The notes below the pieces were generated by a model, which saw nothing but the letters and a program-made list of their open reading frames with translations, did no database searches and was not told where the DNA came from. Below, in pieces: positions 17,117 through 25,200 of a stretch of DNA of 64,000 bases. A program made the position numbers and the translations under genes. Origin of the DNA: Acidimicrobiaceae bacterium (GTDB taxonomy: Bacteria; Actinomycetota; Acidimicrobiia; Acidimicrobiales; Ilumatobacteraceae); the NCBI GenBank assembly GCA_020637295.1, contig JACJWF010000008.1, positions 62,001 through 126,000 on the forward strand. The letters run 5' to 3'. Positions within the stretch are counted from its first letter, which is position 1. Every line of letters begins with the position of its first letter.

Positions 17117-18120
17117 TCGTCCTGCCACTGCTCCCGGTTGGCGGCGATCTCCGCCGGGTCGACCGTGTAGGGGTCGGTCGGCACGGCGGCCCACTGCCGG
17201 TACACGTCGGGCAGGGTGACGTCGGGGTTCACCGGGTTGACGAACAGGGTCAACGGCAACTCCTGCTGGAACGCCACGCCGGTGAGGAAGGCGACCAGTT
17301 GCGCCGCCTCGGCCGGGTGATCGGTGCCTCGCAGCACGCCGGCGTACTCCGTCTGGTGGAAGCACGTGCCCAGGCTGACGCCGGTGGGCGCGTCGTCGCG
17401 CGGCGGGTCGGCGTAGACCACCTCGGCCGGCGGGCTGCTGGCGTAGCTGACCACCAGCGGCCGGTCGCCCCCGCTGCTGCCGCCGCCGGCCCCGCTGAAC
17501 CGCTCGTAGTACGCCGTGGTCCAGCTGTCCTCCACGGCGACGCCGTTGGCCCGCAGCGCCCGCCAGTAGTCCTGCCAGCCACCCTCGCCCTGGGCTGCGA
17601 CCGTGGCGAGCAGGAAGGCCAGGCCGGGGGACGACGTCGCCGGGTTCTCCACCACCAGCAGGTCCTTGTAGGCGGGGTCGATCAGGTCGGCCAGCGTCAG
17701 CGGCGGGTTGATCCCATGGTCGGTGAACCAGGCGATGTCGTAGTTCACGCACACATCGCCGTCGTCCACGGGCGTGGGGTCGCCCTCGAAGACCCTGCCG
17801 TCGGTCGCCGCGGAGAGGAGCGTGTTGTCCACGCCCCACATCACGTCGCCCTCGGGGTTGCCGGCGGTGAGGACGGCCTTGGTGACCATCGTGCCGGCGT
17901 CGCCGGCCACCACCAGGTTCACTCCGATGCCCGTGTCGGCGGTGAAGGCGGCGAGCGCGTCGTTCAGGGGTGTGCCTTCGGTGGGGAAGGAGTCGTAGAC
18001 CACCATCGTGATGTCGGCCGGCTCGGCACTGGTGGAGGTGGCGGTGGAGCCGCTGTCGTCGCCGCACGCGGCCAGCAGCAGCAACGCGGCGAGCGCGCCA
18101 CCCACGACTGTCCGCCTCAT
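17092..18120 (-). CDS. thiB: Thiamine ABC transporter substrate-binding lipoprotein
   Basis: 342 aa. Lipobox LAAC with Cys19, Ser/Thr linker, then the binding fold of the thiamine/iron(III) class: YDSFPTEGTPLNDALAAF, GVDNTLLSAA, CVNYDIAWF, DLIDPAYKDLLVVENPATSSPGLAFL. These match ThiB/TbpA spacing. Start overlaps the thiN stop (ATGA). Delivers thiamine or its phosphates to ThiP at the outer face of the membrane. Confidence 0.92.
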   Translation of the reverse strand: MRRTVVGGALAALLLLAACGDDSGSTATSTSAEPADITMVVYDSFPTEGTPLNDALAAFTADTGIGVNLVVAGDAGTMVTKAVLTAGNPEGDVMWGVDNTLLSAATDGRVFEGDPTPVDDGDVCVNYDIAWFTDHGINPPLTLADLIDPAYKDLLVVENPATSSPGLAFLLATVAAQGEGGWQDYWRALRANGVAVEDSWTTAYYERFSGAGGGSSGGDRPLVVSYASSPPAEVVYADPPRDDAPTGVSLGTCFHQTEYAGVLRGTDHPAEAAQLVAFLTGVAFQQELPLTLFVNPVNPDVTLPDVYRQWAAVPTDPYTVDPAEIAANREQWQDEWTNIVLR

Positions 18121-18770
18121 GGGATCACCACGCTGAGCACTCCGGTTCCTACCGTCACCATCACATCCTCCTTGGCGAGATTGCTGACACCGCGGGCCTC
18201 GTGGGCGCTGAGGTCGGCGTCGACCAGTTCCCACTCCGCGCCGCGCACGCGAACACCGGTGCACGGCCCGTGCAGGGCGAGCACCGAGAACACCTGGCCG
18301 GGCTCGAGCGTCGGGCGGGCCGTGTGCCCGGCGTGCACCGTGTGGACCTCGGTGGTGCCGAGGACCGCCCTCACCGTGGCCAGCGCCGCCAGGGCCGGGT
18401 GGCCCAGCGCCAGCAGGGTGCCGAGCAGGTGGTCCAGCCGGTCGCCTGCGGCTGCACCGAGCAGCAGCAGGTCGGTGGACGGGGCCTCGTCGCCGGCCAG
18501 CTCCACCGCCGTGGCCAGGGCCAGCTCGGTGTCGGTGAGGTCCTTGGCCGCCGGGTGCTCGTCGATGTCCAGCTCGTGGGCATACGCCCACATCCGCCCG
18601 CTGGCGCTGATCGAGTCCAGGTCGCCCACCAGGTGCGCCGGCCGCAACCCGGCCTCCACCGCATGGTCCAGCCCGCTGTCGGCGGCGACGATGACGGCGT
18701 CGTCCTCCACGGCCTCCACGGCACGCGGTGAGAGGGACCCCCCTCCGACGATCACGACCACTTGCGACAT
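18117..18770 (-). CDS. thiN: Thiamine pyrophosphokinase
   Basis: Transfers pyrophosphate from ATP to thiamine, giving TPP. 217 aa. Family motifs: ADSGLDHAVEAGLRPAHLVGDLDS with the catalytic aspartates near residues 30-53, DLTDTELAL, and GAAAGDRLDHLLG; C-terminal thiamine-binding beta domain ends GVSNLAKEDVMVTVGTGVLSV. Of two close ATGs I choose 18770, since the one at 18776 falls in the riboswitch 3' strand and GGAGGG lies 6 nt before 18770. First gene of the riboswitch operon, so imported thiamine is activated by its own operon. Confidence 0.93.
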   Translation of the reverse strand: MSQVVVIVGGGSLSPRAVEAVEDDAVIVAADSGLDHAVEAGLRPAHLVGDLDSISASGRMWAYAHELDIDEHPAAKDLTDTELALATAVELAGDEAPSTDLLLLGAAAGDRLDHLLGTLLALGHPALAALATVRAVLGTTEVHTVHAGHTARPTLEPGQVFSVLALHGPCTGVRVRGAEWELVDADLSAHEARGVSNLAKEDVMVTVGTGVLSVVIP

Positions 18771-18860
18771 CCGCATCCCTCCGCCGGCATTACCCGGATC
18801 AGGTTCATGGGTCGGTGGTGGCGTCCACCCTCTCAGCCCGCCGTTCCTGCGAGCTCCCCG
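18771..18860 (-). promoter_or_regulatory. TPP riboswitch (THI element)
   Basis: Read on the minus strand the leader contains GGGGAGCTCG, the P2/P3 core GGGCTGAGAGGGTGG, the P4/P5 core ACCTGATCCGGGTAATGCC and the 3' strand GGCGGAGGGA, in the order and spacing of the TPP aptamer. GGAGGG at the 3' end is also the ribosome site for thiN, so ligand binding most likely blocks translation initiation. Controls thiN-thiB-thiP-thiQ and the two genes after them. Confidence 0.95.
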
Positions 18861-18872
18861 TTGGTGACCGCC

Positions 18873-18878
18873 AGCCTA
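18873..18878 (-). promoter_or_regulatory. -10 box of the thi operon
   Basis: TAGGCT on the minus strand, 12 nt before the conserved GGGG of the aptamer, is a good -10. The -35 region falls in the palindrome at 18899-18914. Confidence 0.5.
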
Positions 18879-18898
18879 GACCGAGCGGCGCCGGTCGC

Positions 18899-18914
18899 GT
18901 CGAACGCGTTCGAC
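18899..18914. promoter_or_regulatory. 16-bp perfect palindrome over thi -35 region
   Basis: GTCGAACGCGTTCGAC reads the same on both strands. It overlaps where the thi promoter -35 should be and lies 108 bp before the Imm26-like start, so it could be an operator. Regulator unknown. Confidence 0.45.
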
Positions 18915-18954
18915 CGCCAGCCGGGCTCCAGCAGGTCCGGACACACTGCTCCAG

Positions 18955-18969
18955 TTCACTTCTTTCCGA
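18955..18969. repeat. Left inverted repeat of Imm26-like cassette
   Basis: TTCACTTCTTTCCGA is the exact reverse complement of 19918-19932; similarity continues imperfectly to about 24 nt. The pair brackets the Imm26-like gene. Confidence 0.6.
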
Positions 18970-19008
18970 TTCAGAATGGTCACCACGAGGACACGGCCGG
19001 GGGTCGGG

Positions 19009-19014
19009 TACGTT
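19009..19014 (+). promoter_or_regulatory. -10 box, leaderless start at 19022
   Basis: TACGTT ends 7 nt before the GTG. Confidence 0.55.
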
Positions 19015-19021
19015 CCTGTCC

Positions 19022-19871
19022 GTGGCTGCGAGGCGAGCTCAGCGGTCGGCGGTGAACACGCCGACCGTCGGTGACTGGTACGCCGTGTCGTTGGACGAGT
19101 CCGGCTGGGCGGCGTGCTACGTCGGGCGCGTCACGTCGGAGGGGTGGATGCTCGGCTACTTCTTCGGTCCGTGGGCCGGGCAGCCGACATCGGCAGACGT
19201 CGCCGGTTGCACGGCCGAGCAGGCGACATTCGTGCTGGTCGTGTCGCCGCAGGCGATCGAGACGGGCGACTGGCCGCTGATCAGCCCGGCAGCCGGGCCG
19301 CCATCGGAGTTGTGGCCGATGCCGGTGTTCCGCCGATTCCAGCCAGTCCGTGGACGGCACGTGGAGATCGAGTTGGACGAGGAGCTGAGGCCGGCTCGGG
19401 AGCGATGGATGGACGACCCGGAACGGGTCCGGTCGGCCGTCATGTACTCCCTCGCCGGGTCTGGGGTGCCGAAGATCCAGGCCCAACGGATGATGTTCCC
19501 GACCCCCGACTGGTATCCGGTGGAGGGGGAGGCGTTCGTGACCCTGAAGGACGGGTGGTACTACCCCGGGCGGGTCGCCCGTGCGGACCTGCACAACCTG
19601 CGGTTCCTCTGTTACATGTTCCGCCGGTCGACCGAGCCGATCGATGTGACCCAGGTCGCCCAGCGCACCGTTCGAAGGGCGTCCATACCGGTACACGTAC
19701 GCCGAAGGCGATCTCGCTCAGCGGGTACGGATCGAGTCGTGCACCGACGAGGAGGCACGCTCCCTGCCCAGGGGCGAGTTCGCCAGTCTGCAGGCCACGG
19801 CAGCGCTCTACGAGCCGGCCCCCGCTCGGCGGACGCGGCGCACGACGACGACCAGAACGGATGAACCCTGA
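19022..19871 (+). pseudogene. Imm26-like immunity protein gene with a frameshift
   Basis: The first 213 codons read as an Imm26-type protein: VGDWYAVSLDESGWAACYVGRV then GWMLGYFFGP near the N-terminus, matching the opening of that family of contact-toxin immunity proteins. After codon CAG at 19661 the frame degenerates to Arg-rich text and stops at 19864, whereas the +1 frame continues sensibly as AGC GCA CCG..., giving APFEGRPYRYTYAEGDL and ending at 19871. One extra C in CCC (19659-19661) would explain it. It may be a decayed gene, a sequencing error or programmed +1 frameshifting. GTG start follows TACGTT by 7 nt. No toxin gene is nearby. Confidence 0.6.
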
Positions 19872-19917
19872 CGAGTGACTTGCTCGACGCCGCGGGCGTC
19901 GGGAGTGCCCGCCGGAT

Positions 19918-19932
19918 TCGGAAAGAAGTGAA
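19918..19932. repeat. Right inverted repeat of Imm26-like cassette
   Basis: TCGGAAAGAAGTGAA, exact complement of 18955-18969. It lies 46 nt after the restored stop of the gene. Confidence 0.6.
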
Positions 19933-19981
19933 ACGGGAGGTTCGGTCGGGTGCGTCACGGTGGGGACGGCGCAGACGGACG

Positions 19982-20908
19982 TCACCCGCCCTTGAAGACA
20001 CCCCGCTGCGTCACGAACGTCACGGCGGCGAGGCCGGCGATCACCAGCGCCATGCCGACCAGCTGGATGCCGCGCACGGTGGCGTCGAGCATCAACACCG
20101 ACCACAGCACGGCCAGCGCCGGCTGCGACACCTGCAGCATGCTGATCAGCCCGATCGGCACGCTCTTCTGGGCGTACACCATCAGGCCGTGCGCCGTGGT
20201 ACCGGTGACGATGGCGAGGATGCCGATGAACACCACCGACCGCCAGGTCACTTCGTCCAGCGTGCCGGGGAAGACGAACAGCCCGAGTGGCAGCGTGACC
20301 ACTGCGGCGATCGGCGTGATCGCGGCCATCACCGTGGCGACGGACCGCCCCTGGCGCAGGTTGCGGCTGGTCAGCAGGTAGCCCGCCCACAGCCCCATCG
20401 CCGCGCCCACCCAGGCCACGCCCACCCAGGAGAACTCGGTGTTGCTCGGCGGGGCGTTGAACAGCACCAGTGCCAGCCCGGCCAGCGAGATCAGCCCGAA
20501 CAGCATTGCCCGCCCGTTGACCCGCTCCTTGAAGAACAGCGCTCCCGCCGGCACCACCAGGAGCGGCGACAGCGACCCGGTGAACTCCGCCGCCGCCACC
20601 GTGGTCTTGGTGATGCCGGTGAAGAAGAAGCAGATGTTCAGGCCGAACAGCACGCCCGGCACCAGCGAGGCCTTGATGTCGGCCCAGTTCAGCCAGCGCC
20701 CGTCGGTGACCCGCATGATCACGATCCAGATCACGCTGCACACGATCATCCGCCAGAACGCCACGGTGACACCCGGGGTGTGCGACAGCTTCACCAACGT
20801 GGAGCCCATGCTGAAGCTGAGGATCACCAGCCCCAGCGCCAGGAGGCCGGCGGTGCGGCCGGCGTGGTCCTCCTCCGGGGCGGCCGGCGCGTCGGTGCGG
20901 ACGCTCAC
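19982..20908 (-). CDS. EamA/DMT-family transporter
   Basis: 308 aa with ten transmembrane helices arranged as two EamA repeats (about residues 20-150 and 165-300). The end of the first repeat, SPLLVVPAGALFFKERVNG, and of the second, SQPALAVLWSVLMLDATVRG, show the expected FKER-type border. Such carriers export small metabolites or amino acids; the substrate cannot be read. GTG start 7 nt after the CDF gene, so cotranscribed with it. Confidence 0.9.
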   Translation of the reverse strand: MSVRTDAPAAPEEDHAGRTAGLLALGLVILSFSMGSTLVKLSHTPGVTVAFWRMIVCSVIWIVIMRVTDGRWLNWADIKASLVPGVLFGLNICFFFTGITKTTVAAAEFTGSLSPLLVVPAGALFFKERVNGRAMLFGLISLAGLALVLFNAPPSNTEFSWVGVAWVGAAMGLWAGYLLTSRNLRQGRSVATVMAAITPIAAVVTLPLGLFVFPGTLDEVTWRSVVFIGILAIVTGTTAHGLMVYAQKSVPIGLISMLQVSQPALAVLWSVLMLDATVRGIQLVGMALVIAGLAAVTFVTQRGVFKGG

Positions 20909-20915
20909 GAGCAGC

Positions 20916-21836
20916 TCATTCGGGTGCCGGCTTCCGGCGGATGTCCGGCTCGATGTAGATCGTCTCGGCGATCGGCACGGCGGCCCGCAAGGCGACCTCG
21001 GTGTCGTCGATGGCGGCCGCCAGCTCGGCGACGGACAGGTCGTGGCGGTAGTCGATCTTCGCCGCCACCAGCAGCTGGTCGGGCGACAGGTGCATCGTGC
21101 GCAGGTGGATCAGCCCGTTGACCATCGGGTGGGCGTTGATGGCGTTCTCGATCGCCGCCAGGTTGGCCTCGCCGGCGGACTCACCGATCAGCAGGCCCTT
21201 CATCTCCACCGCCAGCACGATGGCGATCACCACCAGCAGCACGCCGATGGCGATCGAGCCGATGGCATCCCACCGGGGGTTGCCGGTGATCTCCGCCATC
21301 GTCAGCCCGCCGAGGGCGAACAGCAGGCCGGTCTCCGCGCCCACGTCCTCCAGCAGCACCACCGGAAGCTCGGGCGCCTTCGCGGTGCGGATGAAGGTCC
21401 ACCACGAACGCCCGCCACGGGTGTGGTTGGCCTCCTTCACCGCGGTCCGCAGCGACAGACCTTCCAGCGCCAGCGAGAACAGCAGGATGGCGTACGCCAC
21501 GATCGGGCTGTCCAGTTCGTGCGGGTCGCTGAGCTTGTGGATGCCCTCGTAGAGGGCGAACAGGCCGCCCATGCTGAACAGCACCAGAGCGACCACGAAC
21601 GACCAGAAGTAGCGCTCCGGGCCGTAGCCGAACGGGTGGGCGCGGTCCGCCGGGCGCTTGCCCCGCCGGCTGCCGAACATGAGCAGGCCCTGGTTGCCGG
21701 TGTCCGCCAGGCTGTGGCCGGACTCCGCCAGCAGACCCGCGGAGCCGGTGACGAGGAATCCCACGAACTTGGCGATGGCGATCCCCATGTTGGCGAAGAA
21801 CGCCGCGATGATGGCCTTGCGGCTTCCTTCGTGCAC
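20916..21836 (-). CDS. Cation diffusion facilitator family transporter
   Basis: 306 aa, six transmembrane helices. Metal-site motifs: AESGHSLADTGNQ (H-x3-D in TM2) and DVGAETGLLFALGG (D in TM5, where the usual HxxxD histidine is replaced by Asp-x3-Glu). Cytosolic C-terminal domain from about residue 205. Exports a divalent metal such as Zn, Mn or Fe; the altered TM5 site leaves the metal open. GTG start with TAGTCT 6 nt upstream. Confidence 0.88.
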   Translation of the reverse strand: MHEGSRKAIIAAFFANMGIAIAKFVGFLVTGSAGLLAESGHSLADTGNQGLLMFGSRRGKRPADRAHPFGYGPERYFWSFVVALVLFSMGGLFALYEGIHKLSDPHELDSPIVAYAILLFSLALEGLSLRTAVKEANHTRGGRSWWTFIRTAKAPELPVVLLEDVGAETGLLFALGGLTMAEITGNPRWDAIGSIAIGVLLVVIAIVLAVEMKGLLIGESAGEANLAAIENAINAHPMVNGLIHLRTMHLSPDQLLVAAKIDYRHDLSVAELAAAIDDTEVALRAAVPIAETIYIEPDIRRKPAPE

Positions 21837-21842
21837 GCCGGA

Positions 21843-21848
21843 AGACTA
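21843..21848 (-). promoter_or_regulatory. -10 box, leaderless start at 21836
   Basis: TAGTCT on the minus strand, 6 nt before the GTG. Confidence 0.55.
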
Positions 21849-21911
21849 CCGACGGACGCCCCGCCGCCCTTCGACCCGGCGGGCAGCGGCCGGCGCGGCG
21901 AGAATGGCCGG

Positions 21912-22709
21912 ATGAGCGAGACGAACGTGCTGCAGGGGAGGGTCGCGCTGGTCACCGGCGGCGGCCGGGGGATCGGCCGGGGGATCAGTGAACTGCTGGC
22001 CGCCCACGGCGCCACCGTCGCGGTGAACTACCGCCGGGACGCCGAGGCCGCGGCCGACACCGTCGCCGCCATCGCTGCGGCGGGCGGCGAGGCCAAGGCG
22101 TACGCCGCATCGGTGGACGACGCCGACGAGTGCGCGGCGATGGTGGACGCGGTGGCCAACGACTACGGCGGCGTCGACCTGCTGGTGTGCAACGCGGGCA
22201 TCGCCTCCCGCGGCCGGGCCGTGGCGGACACCGACCCCCAGGAGATGATCCGGGTGGTCACCACCCACGCGTTCGGGCCGCACCACATGTGCCGCCTGGT
22301 CCTGCCGTCCATGCGGGCGCGGGCCACGGCCGAGGGCGGCCGCGGCGACATCATCATGATCTCCTCCGTCGCCACCAGCCACATGGGCCCCAACGGCGCG
22401 CCGTACAACATGGGGAAGGCGGCGATGGAGGCGCTGGCCAGCACGCTGGCCAAGGAGGAGCGGCGCAACAACATCCACGTCAACACCGTCGCCCCCGGCC
22501 TCGTGGAGACCGACATGGGCGTGCGCCTGGCCCGGGCGATGACCGGCAACCGGGAGATGGAGGACCTCCGCTCGATGGACGCGGCGTCCCCCTTCGGCCG
22601 GGTGTGCCAGCCGCTGGACATCGCCGAGGCCGTGCTGTGGCTGTGCAGCCCCGGCAGCGGTTACGTCACCGGCCAGCGCATCGAGGTGGACGGCGGCGGC
22701 CGCTTCTGA
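21912..22709 (+). CDS. SDR-family oxidoreductase
   Basis: 265 aa classical short-chain dehydrogenase. Cofactor motif TGGGRGIG near residue 16, NAG in VCNAGIAS, catalytic Ser in MISSVATSHM, then Y-x3-K in YNMGKAAMEA, and the C-terminal YVTGQRIEVDGGGRF. The arginine after the first strand (NYRRD) suggests NADP(H). Resembles FabG-like enzymes; substrate unknown. ATG follows a GAGAAT -10-like hexamer by 6 nt. Divergent from the CDF gene. Confidence 0.9.
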   Translation: MSETNVLQGRVALVTGGGRGIGRGISELLAAHGATVAVNYRRDAEAAADTVAAIAAAGGEAKAYAASVDDADECAAMVDAVANDYGGVDLLVCNAGIASRGRAVADTDPQEMIRVVTTHAFGPHHMCRLVLPSMRARATAEGGRGDIIMISSVATSHMGPNGAPYNMGKAAMEALASTLAKEERRNNIHVNTVAPGLVETDMGVRLARAMTGNREMEDLRSMDAASPFGRVCQPLDIAEAVLWLCSPGSGYVTGQRIEVDGGGRF

Positions 22710-22716
22710 CCCGGTT

Positions 22717-22754
22717 GGAGGGTTTCGTGCTCACCTCCGAGCCGGAAACCCTCC
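22717..22754. repeat. 38-bp hairpin repeat, family 1, copy 3
   Basis: Exact reverse complement of copy 1 at 1451-1488, including the 18-nt loop. Here the arms extend to 13 perfect pairs (GTTGGAGGGTTTC). Again between convergent stops. Confidence 0.92.
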
Positions 22755-22757
22755 AAC

Positions 22758-23846
22758 TCACTTGGGGGTGATCGCGTCCTTGCCGGCGCGGGGGAGCTCC
22801 ACGAACGTGCGGCCGGGGGTGAGCAGGATCGGGCTGCCGTCATCAGCGGTCAGGGTGAACGGATGCAGGCGGTCCGTGCGACTCCAGGTGCCATGCACCA
22901 TCCGCCCGCCGGAGAACACCCATACTTCGCCGCTGCCGACGCTCTGCGCGTCCGGGCTGTTGGAGATGCCCGGCGCGTAGACCATGGCGAGGATGACCAC
23001 GTTGTCGGTGGTGATCTGCTCGCCGTTGCGCTCGTCGTGCACCTTGCCGTTCTGGGTGCGCTCGTACAGGCCGGTGTCCGGGTTCCACGTCCAGCCCATG
23101 TCGTACGCGTCGATGGAGAGGTCCACCCCGGCGGACGGGGTGCCCGCCACCGGGTCGCCGTCGGCGCGGAACTGGAACTGCGGGCCAGGGCTGCCGGCGC
23201 CCTGCTGGCTGCCCACGTCGTACGCGGCCTGGATGTCGAAGTACAGGTTGTAGGGCGCCTTCTCGAAGCTGACCCGGAAGCACGAGCCGGCGCAGTGCGT
23301 CTGGTTGAGGTTGATCAGTTCGCTGTCGTCGATCTCGCGGGTGACCGTGCCGTTGCCTCCCGCCCACGCCAGGATCGGCGCATTCAGCGAGCTGAGCAGG
23401 TTGACGTCCTGGATCCGCCCGGAGCGGATCGGCCCCACCGGATCCTCGGGGAAGGTGCTCTGGTAGACGAGCGCGAACCGCGAGATGTGGTCGTTGATCA
23501 ACTCCTCGAACACGATGTCGGCGGCGTTGACGCCGGTGGTGGGGTGGGCGTCGTAGTTGCCCACCTTGGCCACCACCGCCGGGCGCAGGGTGAGCAGGGC
23601 ATTGTCCGCCGGCAGCCCGGTGAGCGGGAACAGCACCGGCGGTGGCTCTGTCGTGGTGGTGGCCGGCAGTGTGGTGGTGGGTGCTGCCGTGGTGGGGGGC
23701 AGGGTCGTGGGCGCTGCGGTGGTGGCCGGGGTGGTGTCGGCCTCCGTGGCCGGAGCCCCCGTGGCTTCTGTGGCACACGCGGCGGCCACCAGGCCGAGGG
23801 CCATCAGCAGTGCGGCGACGCGGGCGGGGGGTCGGCGGCGAGGCAT
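22758..23846 (-). CDS. DUF3048 domain-containing lipoprotein (YerB-like)
   Basis: 362 aa. Lipobox with Cys24, a Thr/Pro linker to about residue 70, then DUF3048: PLTGLPADN, VVAKVGNYDAHPTTGVNAADIVFEE, FALVYQSTFPEDPVGPIRSGR near residues 72-145, and the C-terminal subdomain with GMVYAPGISN-like and GRMVHGTWSR motifs. The family is common in Gram-positive envelopes; its biochemical role is not established. ATG 7 nt after CACAAT. Confidence 0.92.
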   Translation of the reverse strand: MPRRRPPARVAALLMALGLVAAACATEATGAPATEADTTPATTAAPTTLPPTTAAPTTTLPATTTTEPPPVLFPLTGLPADNALLTLRPAVVAKVGNYDAHPTTGVNAADIVFEELINDHISRFALVYQSTFPEDPVGPIRSGRIQDVNLLSSLNAPILAWAGGNGTVTREIDDSELINLNQTHCAGSCFRVSFEKAPYNLYFDIQAAYDVGSQQGAGSPGPQFQFRADGDPVAGTPSAGVDLSIDAYDMGWTWNPDTGLYERTQNGKVHDERNGEQITTDNVVILAMVYAPGISNSPDAQSVGSGEVWVFSGGRMVHGTWSRTDRLHPFTLTADDGSPILLTPGRTFVELPRAGKDAITPK

Positions 23847-23853
23847 GGCGTCG

Positions 23854-23859
23854 ATTGTG
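23854..23859 (-). promoter_or_regulatory. -10 box, leaderless start at 23846
   Basis: CACAAT on the minus strand, 7 nt before the ATG; the same hexamer and spacing precede the patatin gene. Confidence 0.45.
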
Positions 23860-23896
23860 GCACCACCCCCGGCCCCGGACAGGGCACCCCGCCCGG

Positions 23897-23902
23897 TAGC
23901 CT
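23897..23902 (+). promoter_or_regulatory. -10 box, leaderless start at 23909
   Basis: TAGCCT, 6 nt before the GTG. Confidence 0.6.
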
Positions 23903-23908
23903 GGCCAC

Positions 23909-24541
23909 GTGAGTCCGCTCGCCACCGATGCCCCGTCGCAGATCGTCACGATCACGCCGGCCGCGCTCGCCGAGCTTGCCGCCATGCGCGACAGCGAGGC
24001 AGATGCGGACCGTCTCGGCCTCCGCGTGGAGATCATCAGCAAACCCGGCGAGGACTTCCGCTACGACCTGTGCTTCGACGTGGTCACCACTGCGGCCTTC
24101 ACCGACGAGGTGCGCACCCACCGCGATGGCGATGTCGCGCTGAAGGTCATCATCCCTGCGGGCAGCGTGGAACTGCTGGAAGGCGCCACGCTGGACCACA
24201 CCGAGTCCGCCGGCCTCGTCATCCGCAACCCGAACAAGCCCCTCGCTCCCACCGTGGAGGGCCTCACCCGCGACGACGAGCTCAGCGCCGCCATCGAGGC
24301 CGTCGTTGCCACCGAGGTGAACCCCTCGCTGGCAGCGCACGGCGGGTACGTCACCTATGTGGGGCACGACGGCGAGGGCACCGCCTACCTCACGATGGGC
24401 GGCGGCTGCCACGGGTGTTCGATGAGCCGGATGACCATGCTGGACGGCGTGCAGGCGATGCTGGTGGAGCAGGTGGAGGGCGTGGAACGCGTCCGCGACC
24501 TCACCGACCACACCACCGGCGAGAACCCCTACTACCACTGA
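23909..24541 (+). CDS. Nfu-type Fe-S cluster carrier (A-type-like domain plus NifU C-domain)
   Basis: 210 aa. Residues 13-110 resemble an IscA/HesB fold but lack its three cysteines, as in NfuA. Residues 125-195 are the NifU C-terminal domain with CHGC (Cys167, Cys170) that holds a [4Fe-4S] cluster between two subunits. Delivers clusters to apo-proteins in the cytosol. GTG start set by TAGCCT 6 nt upstream. Confidence 0.9.
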   Translation: MSPLATDAPSQIVTITPAALAELAAMRDSEADADRLGLRVEIISKPGEDFRYDLCFDVVTTAAFTDEVRTHRDGDVALKVIIPAGSVELLEGATLDHTESAGLVIRNPNKPLAPTVEGLTRDDELSAAIEAVVATEVNPSLAAHGGYVTYVGHDGEGTAYLTMGGGCHGCSMSRMTMLDGVQAMLVEQVEGVERVRDLTDHTTGENPYYH

Positions 24542-24598
24542 CGCGGCGGCCCGCCGGGCGTCCTCGACGCACGGCGCGAGGGCGTGCGCGCGGTGACG

Positions 24599-24604
24599 TA
24601 CAGT
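24599..24604 (+). promoter_or_regulatory. -10 box, leaderless start at 24613
   Basis: TACAGT, 8 nt before the ATG. Confidence 0.55.
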
Positions 24605-24612
24605 GCGGCCTC

Positions 24613-25185
24613 ATGGTGCGCACCATCCCCCACCGCGTGCTGATCTCCGCCGCTGCCGCGCTCGCCGTGCTGGCAACCGGCTGCAGCTCCAGCACGTCGA
24701 AGTCCGCTGACACCGCGGGCTCCACGTCGTCGACATCGTCCACGTCGTCCACCACGTCCACCACGGTGGCCGAGTCGACCACGTCGGCCGCCGCCACCAC
24801 CGCAGTGGCCACCACGGCGCCGCCCACCACCGCGGCCCCGGCCACCAACCCGCCGGCCACCAACCCGCCGGCGACGAACCCGCCGGCCACCGCGCCGTCC
24901 GGCCCGCAGATCCTGTCCTTCTCGGTCAACGGTCCCACGTGCCCGGCCGTCGACGTCTCGTTCTCGGTGCCGTCGCAGCCCGTTCGCGTCAGCTGGACGG
25001 CCAGCGACGCCGACAGCGTGTACATCGCCATCGACAACCCGGACGGTCCGTTCGTCACCGGCCTGCCGTTGTCGGGCAGCTACGACCTGCCGGACCCGTG
25101 CCCCGGCCCCTTCAGCCACACCTACTACGTGGTGGCCGTGAAGGGCGCGCAGAAGGCCGTGAAGTCGAAGACGCTCACGGGTTGA
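24613..25185 (+). CDS. Lipoprotein with Thr/Pro linker and small C-terminal domain
   Basis: 190 aa. Lipobox ATGC with Cys24; residues 25-97 are a low-complexity Ser/Thr/Ala/Pro linker including three tandem NPPAT units; residues 98-190 form a small domain with cysteines in GPTCPAVDVSF and LPDPCPGPF that probably pair, and an immunoglobulin-like beta pattern. Function unknown. Convergent with the acylase gene, 15 bp apart. Confidence 0.75.
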   Translation: MVRTIPHRVLISAAAALAVLATGCSSSTSKSADTAGSTSSTSSTSSTTSTTVAESTTSAAATTAVATTAPPTTAAPATNPPATNPPATNPPATAPSGPQILSFSVNGPTCPAVDVSFSVPSQPVRVSWTASDADSVYIAIDNPDGPFVTGLPLSGSYDLPDPCPGPFSHTYYVVAVKGAQKAVKSKTLTG

Positions 25186-25200
25186 TCGGGGGGCGCCGCG

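Noticed and set aside
18899..18914. Possible LexA/SOS box (TCGAAC...GTTCGA)
   Set aside because: The actinobacterial SOS box needs four bases between the half-sites; here there are two.
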